NCBI GenBank assembly: GCA_030667035.1
Contig: DAOUWQ010000021.1
Location: 1-9,795 of the forward strand
Source of the DNA: Candidatus Heimdallarchaeota archaeon
Lineage (GTDB): Archaea > Asgardarchaeota > Heimdallarchaeia > JABLTI01
Reading direction: 5' to 3'
DNA length: 9,795 nt
In this document: positions 1 through 5,816 of the stretch, piece by piece
Layout: every line of letters begins with the position of its first letter
Position numbering within the stretch: the first letter of the stretch is position 1
Translations under genes and position numbers: made by a program
The notes under the pieces: model-generated
Databases searched by the model: none
Told to the model about the DNA's origin: nothing
The model's input: only the letters and a program-made list of their open reading frames with translations

Positions 1-2
1 AA

Positions 3-80
3 AAAACATTCTCAAGAAAAGAACTGGTGGACCCTGAGCGATGTGAACACACGAATGATGTAATAAATTCAAACTTATAA
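3..80 (+). other. Left-edge segment, possible gene end
   Basis: The first 60 bases are less AT-rich than what follows and stay open in two plus frames that run in from the window edge. One ends at TAA 61-63 and the other at TAA 78-80. The second frame ends in the residues VDPERCEHTNDVINSNL. Either could be the C-terminus of a gene lying mostly outside the window. I recognise neither, and open stretches this short are expected by chance. Positions 81-148 are AT-rich and hold nothing I can name. Confidence 0.2.
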
Positions 81-148
81 AAAAATAAACAGAAATTATA
101 TTTAAAGAATTATAATTCACAAAATAATGATTTATTGATATTAATAGA

Positions 149-306
149 TTAATATCTTCTTGGTTTTCGCTTTCTATAGCAATCTTGGCAATAAACAGTT
201 CGTTCTCCGTCAGGTTTGAAAGGAATTTCTGTTTGTTGACCACAATCTGCACAGTTACTTGATGCCTTTCTCTTTGTGGTCTGTTGTAGCCACCGTATCT
301 ACTCAT
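149..306 (-). pseudogene. Small double-CxxC zinc-ribbon protein, split by a one-base frameshift
   Basis: The ATG at 306-304 opens a frame reading MSRYGGYNRPQRERHQVT, the Arg/Gly/Tyr-rich N-terminus typical of small archaeal zinc-ribbon proteins. After codon ACT (near 253) the frame goes wrong. The expected continuation CADCGQQTEIPF, then ERTVYCQDCYRKRKPRRY, lies in another frame and ends at TAA 151-149. One extra T (ACTTGT instead of ACTGT) would restore a single product of about 52 residues. The CxxC...CxxC pairs plus the VPF/IPF and VYC-x-DCY signatures match the small CxxC/CxxC zinc-ribbon family, thought to bind one zinc and, from the basic ends, possibly RNA. Downstream of the shift the CxxC frame has a TAG upstream and no start of its own. 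The cause may be a sequencing or assembly error, a real mutation, or less likely programmed frameshifting. I am confident of the family and unsure whether the gene is functional. Confidence 0.78.
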
Positions 307-557
307 ATTATTTTTTCACTGATAGTATTCGTTATACACAATAAATAGAAAATAAGTTAAAGATTGAATTTTATTAATCAAACTTAAAAGCTAATAACCA
401 AAAATCACTTCATTCCTATCTCGTTAATTCGCTATATGTATACAAACAAACGCTCTTATCCATGCTTTAGAAAATTATGCATCACCATTTGAAGTTTTGA
501 TCCTCATTTCCTAGAGCAAAAAAATAGCTTAAAAACATAGAACCAGCTTGAGGGATT
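307..557. other. Intergenic stretch between divergent genes
   Basis: This AT-rich gap separates the minus-strand zinc-ribbon gene from the plus-strand methyltransferase. I see no open frame with protein-like content on either strand. An AT-rich element (GCTATATGTATAC, 430-442) and the A-rich stretch near 518-535 could serve as TATA elements. The sequence GAGG at 550-553, just before the ATG at 558, looks like a Shine-Dalgarno site. No repeat or RNA structure stood out. Confidence 0.4.
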
Positions 558-1184
558 ATGGTAACTTTTAACATTCCACAGGAAATTGAGAGATTTTTTG
601 AATTAACTGAAAAAAGTGATTTCGAGAAAAAGATATTGGATTGTGGTGCTGGTGGATCCAAACCTAATATAGCAGTTTTTAGTGAACGAGGGTATGAAGC
701 ACACGGAGTGGAAATTTCTGATACTCAGATAGAGAGAGCACAAAAATATGCAGAAGAAAATAACCTTGATTATAAAATAATTAAAGCAGATATACGAGAA
801 TTGCCATATGAAGATGAGGCATTTAGTTTTGCATATTCTTATAACACGATTGAGCATCTTACGAAAGCAGGTACTAAAAAAGTTGTCAAAGAAATGCATC
901 GAGTGCTAAAGAAAGGTGGTTTACTGTACACTAATTTTCAATCAACTGATTCAGCTTTCATAAAAGAAGGAAAAGATATTGGCGATAATGAAATGCTAGA
1001 TATCTCTCAAGCAGGTAAATATGGATTTGAAGATACTTTTCATTCCTTTTATAACATTGATGAAGCGGATGAACTCTTTAGTGGATTAAAACTACTTCAC
1101 AAAGGAATAACAAACTTTGATTACATTCACAATGATAAACAATGCCAAAGTATCACAATAGATTACATAGTGCAAAAGGAATAA
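558..1184 (+). CDS. Class I SAM-dependent methyltransferase (Methyltransf_11 type)
   Basis: The 208-aa protein has the Rossmann-fold methyltransferase motifs in order. Motif I is ILDCGAGGS (residues 26-34). The acidic end of strand 2 is GVEIS (50-54, E52 for the SAM ribose). ADIRELPYEDEAFSFAYS (77-94) covers the adenine-binding region and strand 4. NTIEHL (96-101) and RVLKKGGLLY (115-124) follow. This is the small-molecule or generic methyltransferase pattern. The substrate cannot be told, because the C-terminal third carries no recognisable signature. The start at 558 is supported by GAGG five bases upstream. The protein looks complete at its C-terminus. Its last 43 bases overlap, in another frame, the open frame that carries the Nudix remnant downstream. 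Together with the Nudix remnant and the GNAT gene it forms an accessory-looking strip of small modifying enzymes, plausibly acquired by transfer (inference). Confidence 0.88.
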   Translation: MVTFNIPQEIERFFELTEKSDFEKKILDCGAGGSKPNIAVFSERGYEAHGVEISDTQIERAQKYAEENNLDYKIIKADIRELPYEDEAFSFAYSYNTIEHLTKAGTKKVVKEMHRVLKKGGLLYTNFQSTDSAFIKEGKDIGDNEMLDISQAGKYGFEDTFHSFYNIDEADELFSGLKLLHKGITNFDYIHNDKQCQSITIDYIVQKE

Positions 1185-1399
1185 AAGAAAAGTTGAACCA
1201 ACTTCATCTAAGAGTGATGATTGGTGTCGCTTTTTGGTGTAAAACAAAAACAACTAAAATTATTCTTTCTGAAGAGCATTCCGAATATAAATGGCTCTCT
1301 CCTGAAGACGCACTAAAATTTGTGACTCGCCGAATCGTTGTCAGTAATATTACTCAATTTATCAATGAAAAGAAACGATTAGGATATAAAATAGAATGA
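1142..1399 (+). pseudogene. Nudix hydrolase remnant (C-terminal part only)
   Basis: An open frame starts at ATG 1142, inside the end of the methyltransferase gene, but its protein-like part begins only near 1205 (HLRVMIGVAFWCKTKTTK). The following IILSEEHSEYKWLSPEDAL (about residues 40-58 of 85) is the characteristic C-terminal stretch of Nudix (MutT-like) hydrolases: the SxEHxEYxWl segment after the catalytic helix. VSNITQFINEKKRL makes the last helix. The catalytic Nudix box (GX5EX7REUXEEXGU), which must lie upstream, is absent because the methyltransferase occupies that space. No frame between 1100 and 1205 supplies it. I therefore read this as a gene that lost its first half, probably by a deletion or insertion that joined it to the methyltransferase. 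As it stands the protein cannot hydrolyse nucleoside diphosphate derivatives. Family confidence is good. Whether it is expressed is unknown. Confidence 0.72.
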
Positions 1400-1408
1400 A
1401 TATTATTC

Positions 1409-1465
1409 TCACTGGTCAGAATCTAGCTTTATTTAACCAACTCTTTCTAATAGAGTGACCACTGA
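1409..1465. repeat. Imperfect inverted repeat in the Nudix-GNAT gap
   Basis: TCACTGGTCA (1409-1418) and TGACCACTGA (1456-1465) are reverse complements at 9 of 10 positions, with 37 bases between them. They flank a stretch with no gene between the broken Nudix frame and the GNAT gene. They could be the ends of a short inserted or deleted element, or a weak hairpin. The match is short enough to be chance. Confidence 0.3.
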
Positions 1466-1500
1466 ATGAACTATTGTATTGAGTAATTATGGTGTTTTAC

Positions 1501-1959
1501 ATGAGCATTACAATTAAAGAAATAACGGCAGAGAATTGGCTTCAAGCACTCAAATTAAAAGTGAAAGATGATCAAGAAAATTATGTTGCTTCAAATGCAG
1601 CAAGTATTGCACAATCGAAATTCCATACTTTCCTTGAATGCTATGGCATTTATAGTAAAGATTCAATGGTTGGTTTCTCAGCATTTGGTAAAAATCCCGA
1701 AGATGACACTATTTGGATTGTTAGATATATGATAGATCAAAAATCTCAAGGAAAAGGATATGGTAAAAGTGCCTTAAAAGTACTCATCAAATTTATGAAG
1801 GAAAAATATTCTTGTTCAGAGATGTTTTTGGATGTTGCGGAAGAAAATACTTTAGCAACGAACTTGTATGTCAAAGCTGGATTTAAGAAAACTGGTAAAA
1901 CAAATGGACATTCCCCTATCTACAAGTTAGATCTTAGTGACTATTCAGAGAAATTTTAG
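1501..1959 (+). CDS. GNAT-family N-acetyltransferase, BltD/PaiA (polyamine acetyltransferase)-like
   Basis: The 152-aa protein is a complete single-domain GNAT enzyme that would transfer acetyl from acetyl-CoA to an amine. The N-terminal SITIKEITAENWLQALKLKV and the WIVRYMID strand (residues 72-79) resemble Bacillus BltD and its relatives, which acetylate spermidine or similar amines. The acetyl-CoA pyrophosphate loop is QGKGYGKSAL (83-92, motif A). Motif B is ENTLATNLYVKAGFKKTG (115-132). The substrate is inferred from resemblance only. An ATG 12 bases upstream (1489) is in frame, but the family usually begins where I start it, and neither ATG has a clear Shine-Dalgarno site. The gene ends about 7 bases before the 3' end of the RNase P RNA on the other strand, so the two converge. 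Confidence 0.88.
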   Translation: MSITIKEITAENWLQALKLKVKDDQENYVASNAASIAQSKFHTFLECYGIYSKDSMVGFSAFGKNPEDDTIWIVRYMIDQKSQGKGYGKSALKVLIKFMKEKYSCSEMFLDVAEENTLATNLYVKAGFKKTGKTNGHSPIYKLDLSDYSEKF

Positions 1960-1960
1960 A

Positions 1961-1970
1961 TATAAAAAGA
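1961..1970 (-). terminator. T-run terminator of the RNase P RNA gene
   Basis: On the minus strand the closing helix of the RNA is followed immediately by TCTTTTTATA. A run of five T's right after the stable 9-bp end helix fits archaeal termination at T-rich sequences, and probably sets the RNA 3' end near 1966. Confidence 0.55.
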
Positions 1971-2307
1971 GGAGAGGATAATAGTCCTCTTTCTGTTTCG
2001 AGGATCACCTTGCGATGAGCTCCTCTCACGGTATCTATCTATGCGCTCAACCCGCTTCTCTTGGCAAGTCATTGAAGCCAATTTGAGCTTACTTCCACGA
2101 TGATGGGTCGTTTCAACGCTTAATATACGTAAACCTCAACAAAGCTTCCGAAGACGCCGTGTATCATAGTTAAACCGTAATCACGTATCGTTTCTATTCC
2201 CAGAGCCAAGATTTCGCTTGACAGCTTTCACTGTATCGCTCGCCTGGAAGAAAGGACCTTCCTCAGATGCTAACGAGAGCACCCGGAAACCGTTTAATCC
2301 TCTCCAA
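1966..2307 (-). ncRNA. rnpB: RNase P RNA (archaeal type)
   Basis: RNase P RNA is the catalytic RNA that cuts tRNA 5' leaders. This 340-base stretch is locally GC-richer than its surroundings and has no credible protein frame. The ends pair perfectly as P1: GGAGAGGAT (minus, 2305-2297) with ATCCTCTCC (1979-1971). The universal core is visible. GAGGAAGGTCC (2264-2254) matches CR-I. AGAAACGATAC (2195-2185) matches the archaeal CR-II. GTTGAAACGACC (2117-2106) followed by GGAAGTAAGCTC resembles CR-III. GATAGATACCGTGAG precedes AACAGAAAGAGGACTAT, which holds the CR-IV/V ACAGAA (1996-1991). P4 can form from GTCCTTTC with GAAAGAGGAC, with a two-base bulge. Further hairpins are TTCCAG/CTGGGAA, GCTCAA/TTGAGC enclosing TTGGC/GCCAA, and GGTGCT/AGCATC. 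The length is normal for archaea. The exact ends are inferred from P1 and the T-run. I could not run a covariance model. Confidence 0.85.
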
Positions 2308-2325
2308 GAGAATCTTAAAGCTACC

Positions 2326-2335
2326 CTTTTTTATC
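2326..2335 (-). promoter_or_regulatory. Probable TATA box for the RNase P RNA
   Basis: On the minus strand GATAAAAAAGGG lies centred about 25 bases before the first base of the P1 helix. That is the spacing expected between an archaeal TATA box and its transcription start. The placement depends on the RNA 5' end inferred from pairing. Confidence 0.5.
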
Positions 2336-2402
2336 TCTTTCTAGTGATATGTTCGAAATCATTTAATTTTAGTAAACTATTAGCACAATTGAGTGTGATA
2401 AA

Positions 2403-2939
2403 GTGCCAATCGAAGTTGAAGTAAAATACCAAGTAGATGATTTGGAAGATATTGAATATCAACTAATGGAATGGAATGCAAAGCTAGTTGAAATGGTAAT
2501 ACAACGGGATCATTATTTTAATCATCCATCAAGAGATTTTGCAAAAACTGACGAAGCATTTCGGATTAGAGAAGAGGGTAAGGAAGTTTATCTAACCTAC
2601 AAGGGTCCAAAATTCGATGAGAAATCCAAGACGAGAAAAGAGATTGAAATCAAAATCTCAAATATAGAACAAATGTCTGAAATTTTGGATTCGTTAGGAT
2701 TTAGAAAAGTACTAGTTCTAAGTAAGGAAAGGAAAATTTACGTTTTAGATGATATCCAATGGTGCTTGGATTTATTTGATTCTTTAGGAAGCTATATCGA
2801 ATTAGAAAAGATCGTTGATACAAAAGAAGAAGTAGATTCAACGCTTGCTGATATTTTTCTTGCTGTAGAGAAATTGGGATTAAAACCCAAAGAAAATATA
2901 ACAAAGTCTTATATGGAATTGCTATTAGAAAAGAAATAA
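2403..2939 (+). CDS. CYTH-domain protein, class IV adenylate cyclase (CyaB) / triphosphatase-like
   Basis: The 178-aa protein is a full-length CYTH (CyaB-thiamine triphosphatase) domain. This triphosphate tunnel enzyme binds organic or inorganic triphosphates with metal ions inside a beta barrel. The ExExK signature is EVEVK (residues 4-8). Later tunnel strands show QRDHYF (34-39), AFRIREE (52-58), VYLTYKGPK (62-70), TRKEIEIK (77-84), SKERKIY (107-113) and LDLFDSLGSYIELE (122-135), and the chain ends with a KSY motif (168-170). It resembles the archaeal CyaB-like group. Members have been shown or proposed to be adenylate cyclases, thiamine triphosphatases or inorganic triphosphatases, and the sequence alone does not decide which. 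GTG at 2403 is the start because the signature must lie at the N-terminus and no ATG precedes it. GTGAT just upstream can act as the ribosome-binding site. The gene diverges from the RNase P RNA. Confidence 0.87.
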   Translation: MPIEVEVKYQVDDLEDIEYQLMEWNAKLVEMVIQRDHYFNHPSRDFAKTDEAFRIREEGKEVYLTYKGPKFDEKSKTRKEIEIKISNIEQMSEILDSLGFRKVLVLSKERKIYVLDDIQWCLDLFDSLGSYIELEKIVDTKEEVDSTLADIFLAVEKLGLKPKENITKSYMELLLEKK

Positions 2940-2954
2940 ATGATAGATAATTTG

Positions 2955-3209
2955 TTACTCTGTTTTTGAGAGAGCTTCAACATTGACATTGAAACTTTCA
3001 ATTTCTGCTAAGAGTCTTAATGTTTCTAATGCATCTTCTTCCTCTACAATAGCCATTGCATAGCCAATATGAACTAGTACATAATCATCTAATTTTGGCT
3101 TGTCTTCTAATAAAGTAGATTTAACCTGTCGTAACACGCCACCAAAATCAACTTGGATTGTGTCATCATCGACTACTTCTACGACTTTACCTGGTATTGC
3201 TAAACACAT
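2955..3209 (-). CDS. hypC: HypC/HupF-family hydrogenase maturation chaperone
   Basis: The 84-aa protein opens with MCLAIPGKVV, the hallmark of HypC. Cys2, exposed after removal of the initiator Met, helps hold the Fe(CN)2CO unit together with HypD and then binds the large subunit of a [NiFe] hydrogenase precursor. The small OB-like barrel follows: VDFGGVLRQVKSTLLE (residues 20-35), then DDYVLVHIGYAMAIVEEEDA (41-60), which contains the family's DYVLVHxGxA segment with His47. Length and motifs are normal, so it should be functional. It implies that a [NiFe] hydrogenase is encoded elsewhere, because no other hyp or hydrogenase gene lies in this window. On the minus strand TGAT lies seven bases before the ATG and a TTTTTTATC element about 36 bases before it. 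The gene converges tail to tail with the CYTH gene, 15 bases apart. Confidence 0.95.
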   Translation of the reverse strand: MCLAIPGKVVEVVDDDTIQVDFGGVLRQVKSTLLEDKPKLDDYVLVHIGYAMAIVEEEDALETLRLLAEIESFNVNVEALSKTE

Positions 3210-3316
3210 TGCTAATCATTTTGTTTGTTCTTCAAGTTAGATAAAAAAGATTGTTATTCATTTTGTAAATTTTTCATCTATCTGCTATTGTGAAAATAAT
3301 GTCATTCTTCTTGCAC

Positions 3317-3330
3317 ACAAACGCGTTTGT
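3317..3330. promoter_or_regulatory. Perfect 14-bp palindrome, possible operator
   Basis: ACAAACGCGTTTGT is a perfect palindrome in the intergenic region between hypC and the coiled-coil gene. Its GC core stands out in AT-rich DNA. It sits about 45 bp upstream of the TATA-like element of the plus-strand gene and about 110 bp before the hypC start, so it could serve either promoter. Function is inferred only from symmetry and place. Confidence 0.35.
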
Positions 3331-3361
3331 TAATCCTTTTCTTTAGATAGTTAATCTTTTT

Positions 3362-3370
3362 TTTATAAAT
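3362..3370 (+). promoter_or_regulatory. Probable TATA box of the coiled-coil gene
   Basis: TTATAAAT within TTTTTTATAAATACG fits an archaeal TATA box. It predicts transcription starting near 3392, about 24 bases before the first ATG. Confidence 0.5.
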
Positions 3371-3387
3371 ACGAATCATTTTTATCT

Positions 3388-3399
3388 AAGGTCGACCTT
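3388..3399. promoter_or_regulatory. Perfect 12-bp palindrome at the expected transcription start
   Basis: AAGGTCGACCTT is a perfect palindrome placed about 26 bp downstream of the TATA-like element, right over the predicted start of transcription. A dimeric repressor bound there would block RNA polymerase, which is a common archaeal arrangement. That role is inferred from position. Confidence 0.4.
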
Positions 3400-3415
3400 T
3401 ACTAACTTTGGGGAT

Positions 3416-3700
3416 ATGATTTTGATACCCGAGAAAATAAGAAAGGATCAAATGATTTCAGTACAGAAAAGATCTTTACGAGCCAAAGCAGAAACCAAAA
3501 AGAAAAGTGCACATGAAAAGATGCAAATTGGTGATCTTAGAGGCGCAAAACAAGATCTTAGAGATGCTCGTCAGTTAATTCAAGAAGCCTTACAAGAAGT
3601 AAGGAAATTAGGCGAACGCGGAAAAAGCGAAAGAACGATACAAGACGACATCGAAGCATTGTGGCGGAGAATAACTAAGCAGGAAAATGATTCTGTTTAA
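3416..3700 (+). CDS. Small charged coiled-coil protein, unknown function
   Basis: I do not recognise this 94-aa protein. It is nearly all helix-forming and highly charged (Lys/Arg/Glu/Asp/Gln), with no signal peptide, membrane segment or Cys. Heptad-like spacing runs from about residue 20 to 68. Its middle contains two back-to-back heptads, DLRGAKQ and DLRDARQ, which match a 21-base near-duplication in the DNA. IEALWRRITK near the end could form a second helix. A helical hairpin or coiled-coil dimer, perhaps nucleic-acid or protein binding, is a guess. GGGGAT lies directly before the ATG at 3416. A second in-frame ATG at 3452 has AAAGGA at better spacing and could be the true start, giving an 82-aa product. 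The gene stands alone between a promoter with two palindromes and a T-run, so it is probably a single-gene transcript. The AT-rich coding style matches its neighbours. Confidence 0.7.
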   Translation: MILIPEKIRKDQMISVQKRSLRAKAETKKKSAHEKMQIGDLRGAKQDLRDARQLIQEALQEVRKLGERGKSERTIQDDIEALWRRITKQENDSV

Positions 3701-3706
3701 TAACTC

Positions 3707-3714
3707 TTTTTTTT
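3707..3714 (+). terminator. T-run terminator after the coiled-coil gene
   Basis: Eight T's begin 7 bases after the stop codon of the coiled-coil gene. No strong hairpin precedes them, which is usual for archaeal terminators. Confidence 0.45.
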
Positions 3715-3821
3715 ATTAAATTCGTTACAACCTAAAGAAATTTAATATTGTTTAATCGACATCGAAGTATTCTTTTATCGTTGAATGATATTTATTTAAT
3801 AAATATTGATAGTTGATAAAA

Positions 3822-4886
3822 ATGTCATACTGTTTAATTACTCTAAAAAAATTTGGTGAATTCATTAGAGAAGAGATTGACAGTAAAGACTTACTTAATG
3901 CATCATTTAGAATTAAAGTAGAAGATAAGTATCTCATCATTCCAATAGATAGAGAATTGACAAGAGATGAGTTATCTGTTCTCTCTAAAATAGATTCAGC
4001 TATAAAACAATCTTTTAGAAACGATTTACAGCCATCTAAATCCCTTCCAAAATCTCATTTTGATGTTTTACAACCCTTGTTTAGTGAAAAGGAAATGGAA
4101 TTTATTCCACGAAGTTTTGATACTATTGGAGATATTATTGTAATTGAAATTCCCGAAGAACTAGTAGATAAGAAAGAAATTATCGGTAATGCTTTGCTAA
4201 CCGCTCACACAAGTATCAAAACTGTTTATGCAAAAGCGGGGAAAGTAGAAGGGATAAATAGAATTCGTCCTGTCGAATATCTTGTTGGAGAAAAGAAAAC
4301 AAAAACCATTTACAAAGAACATGGGGTAAGGTTAGCTGTAGACATAACTCAAGCCTATTTTAGTCCTAGATTAAGTGAGGAACATTCAAGGATTGCTAAT
4401 AAAACTAAAGTGAATGAAATAATTGTTGATCTGTTTTGTGGGATTGGTCCCTTTGCAATACCTATTGCCAAAAAGGTCGATTCTCAAATCCATGCGATTG
4501 ACATTAACCCTGGTGCAATAGCATTGCTTCAAGAAAGTATTTCTTTAAACAAATTACTTGGAACAATTATTTCATATTGTGGTGATTGTCGAAAGGTTGT
4601 TGATGAGCAAAATCTTGAGCATATTGCAGATAGGGTCATTATGAATCTACCAGGTTATGCTATAGATTTCGTTGATGTTGCATGTAAAACTTTGAAAAAA
4701 GAAGGTGGAATAATTCACTTCTTCGAATTTGTTGGTGGAGAAAATCCTGAGAAAACTATTGTAGAAGACATTTCTCGAGAAATAGCTAAAAATGACCGAA
4801 AAATCGATTCTGTGCTTGAAGTTCGTAAAGTTAGAATGAGTGCTCCAAGGCAATGGCAAATGGTTGCAGATGTTTTGGTAATTTAA
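3822..4886 (+). CDS. trm5: tRNA (guanine37-N1)-methyltransferase Trm5
   Basis: Trm5 methylates N1 of G37 next to the anticodon with SAM, preventing +1 frameshifting. It is also the first step toward wyosine in archaeal tRNA-Phe. The 354-aa length and domain order fit: an N-terminal D1-like region (about 1-65), a linker, the Trm5/Met-10+ region FDTIGDIIVIEIPEE (99-113), VRLAVDITQAYFSPRLSEEH (169-188), then the Rossmann domain. SAM motif I is VDLFCGIGPFAIPIA (202-216), followed by AIDINPGAI (225-233). The catalytic-site motif is MNLPG (274-278), the Trm5 form of NPPY. ATG 3822 is the chosen start. A TTG nine bases upstream would add three residues, but MSYCLI fits the family. A TGAT element lies just before the ATG, and an AT-rich TATA-like stretch is centred about 24 bp upstream, so the transcript may be nearly leaderless. 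The next gene follows after 60 bp with AT-rich promoter-like DNA. Confidence 0.93.
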   Translation: MSYCLITLKKFGEFIREEIDSKDLLNASFRIKVEDKYLIIPIDRELTRDELSVLSKIDSAIKQSFRNDLQPSKSLPKSHFDVLQPLFSEKEMEFIPRSFDTIGDIIVIEIPEELVDKKEIIGNALLTAHTSIKTVYAKAGKVEGINRIRPVEYLVGEKKTKTIYKEHGVRLAVDITQAYFSPRLSEEHSRIANKTKVNEIIVDLFCGIGPFAIPIAKKVDSQIHAIDINPGAIALLQESISLNKLLGTIISYCGDCRKVVDEQNLEHIADRVIMNLPGYAIDFVDVACKTLKKEGGIIHFFEFVGGENPEKTIVEDISREIAKNDRKIDSVLEVRKVRMSAPRQWQMVADVLVI

Positions 4887-4946
4887 TTGATTAAATAAAT
4901 AAATAAACCATTAAAATAATTCACATTTTAAGAAGGCAAAGAAAAT

Positions 4947-5783
4947 ATGACTACAGTAGAAATAATCTGCTTTGGCAATGAACTGCTTATTGGAAAAACA
5001 ATTAACACAAATGCAAATTGGTTAGGAAAAAGACTAGCAATGCTTGGAGCCGAATTGCTAAGAATAACTTCAATTGGTGACGTACTTGAAGACATGGCTG
5101 GAGTAGTACAAGAAGCATTACAACGAAAACCAGATGTGATTATAACAACAGGTGGTTTAGGTCCTACTTTTGATGATATAGCTCTTGCAGCCATTGCTCA
5201 AGCTCTAAATCGTGAACTAGAATTAAATGAACAAGCTGTGGAATTCATTAAAGAACGACTGGCCAAACTTAGGAAAGAAAGGGGTTTGGATTTTGAATTA
5301 ACAGAAGAAAGGTTAGGGATGGCTATGGTTCCTAAAGATGCTTCTGTACTAAAAAATCGTGCTGGTTCTGCACCTGGTGTTGTTGTAAAGGAAAATGATA
5401 CGTTAATTTTTTCTGTTCCTGGTGTTCCAAGTGAAATGAAGGCTATCTTCGATCATGAAATAACAAAATATTTTAACCTGGACCCTGATGTTCAATTTTA
5501 TGAGAGATCAATAAAAGTAAATCATATTCCTGAAAGTGAATTAGCAAATGCCATTAGTGAAATACGTGAAAAGTTTCCAACAATCTATATCAAAACTCAT
5601 CCTCATAGTTCAAAAGCAAGTGCAGAAGGAATGATTGAAGTAGAAATCCACATAACTTCTCTTTGTTCAGAAGAAGCAAGTGTAAAATTGAAAGAAGCAC
5701 AAGAGGATATAGTAAAGATTATTAAAACTATGAAGGGTACCTCAGATAAAAAACCAAAAATTACTCTTCAAATTAATGATTAA
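4947..5783 (+). CDS. CinA N-domain / MoaB-like nucleotide-binding protein (COG1058 family)
   Basis: The 278-aa protein is the CinA N-terminal domain (molybdopterin-binding MoaB/MogA fold) as a stand-alone chain. Family motifs are EIICFGNELLIGKTINTNAN (residues 5-24), DVIITTGGLGPTFDD (63-77), RAGSAPG (138-144) and SVPGVPSEMKAIF (156-168), followed by a small alpha/beta tail with IYIKTHPH (223-230). Bacterial CinA adds a C-terminal NMN deamidase (PncC) domain, which is missing here. Archaeal members are often labelled 'nicotinamide mononucleotide deamidase-related', but no deamidase active site is present. In bacterial CinA the corresponding domain has been linked to ADP-ribose pyrophosphatase activity, so a role in nucleotide or NAD-derivative metabolism is a reasonable guess. 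AAGAAGG lies upstream of the ATG at usable distance. The GPN GTPase gene follows after a short gap, suggesting co-transcription. Confidence 0.88.
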   Translation: MTTVEIICFGNELLIGKTINTNANWLGKRLAMLGAELLRITSIGDVLEDMAGVVQEALQRKPDVIITTGGLGPTFDDIALAAIAQALNRELELNEQAVEFIKERLAKLRKERGLDFELTEERLGMAMVPKDASVLKNRAGSAPGVVVKENDTLIFSVPGVPSEMKAIFDHEITKYFNLDPDVQFYERSIKVNHIPESELANAISEIREKFPTIYIKTHPHSSKASAEGMIEVEIHITSLCSEEASVKLKEAQEDIVKIIKTMKGTSDKKPKITLQIND

Positions 5784-5816
5784 ATAAGTAAATAAGAAAA
5801 ATCTTTGAGTAAAAAA

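Noticed and set aside
20..65. Possible tRNA 3' half (minus) or C/D box RNA (plus) in the GC-richer left edge
   Set aside because: The TTCACATC stretch lacks the T-loop A58 and pairing arms. The CTGA and ATGATG-like boxes are in the wrong order and spacing for a C/D RNA.
603..899. A 98-codon minus-strand open frame opposite the methyltransferase
   Set aside because: The Phe/Ile/Cys-rich translation is what the reverse of an AT-rich gene gives, and the plus-strand motifs are convincing.
2218..2424. A 68-codon plus-strand open frame in the region before the CYTH gene
   Set aside because: It lies mostly across the RNase P RNA on the opposite strand, has no protein-like pattern or ribosome-binding site, and overlaps the start of the CYTH gene.
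3789..3807. A 19-bp AT-only inverted repeat just before trm5
   Set aside because: Symmetry made only of A and T is common by chance in AT-rich promoters. It is better read as part of the TATA region.
4928..5194. An 88-codon minus-strand open frame opposite the CinA-domain gene
   Set aside because: It is antisense to a clear conserved gene, with a Ser/Pro/Ile-rich translation typical of a shadow frame.
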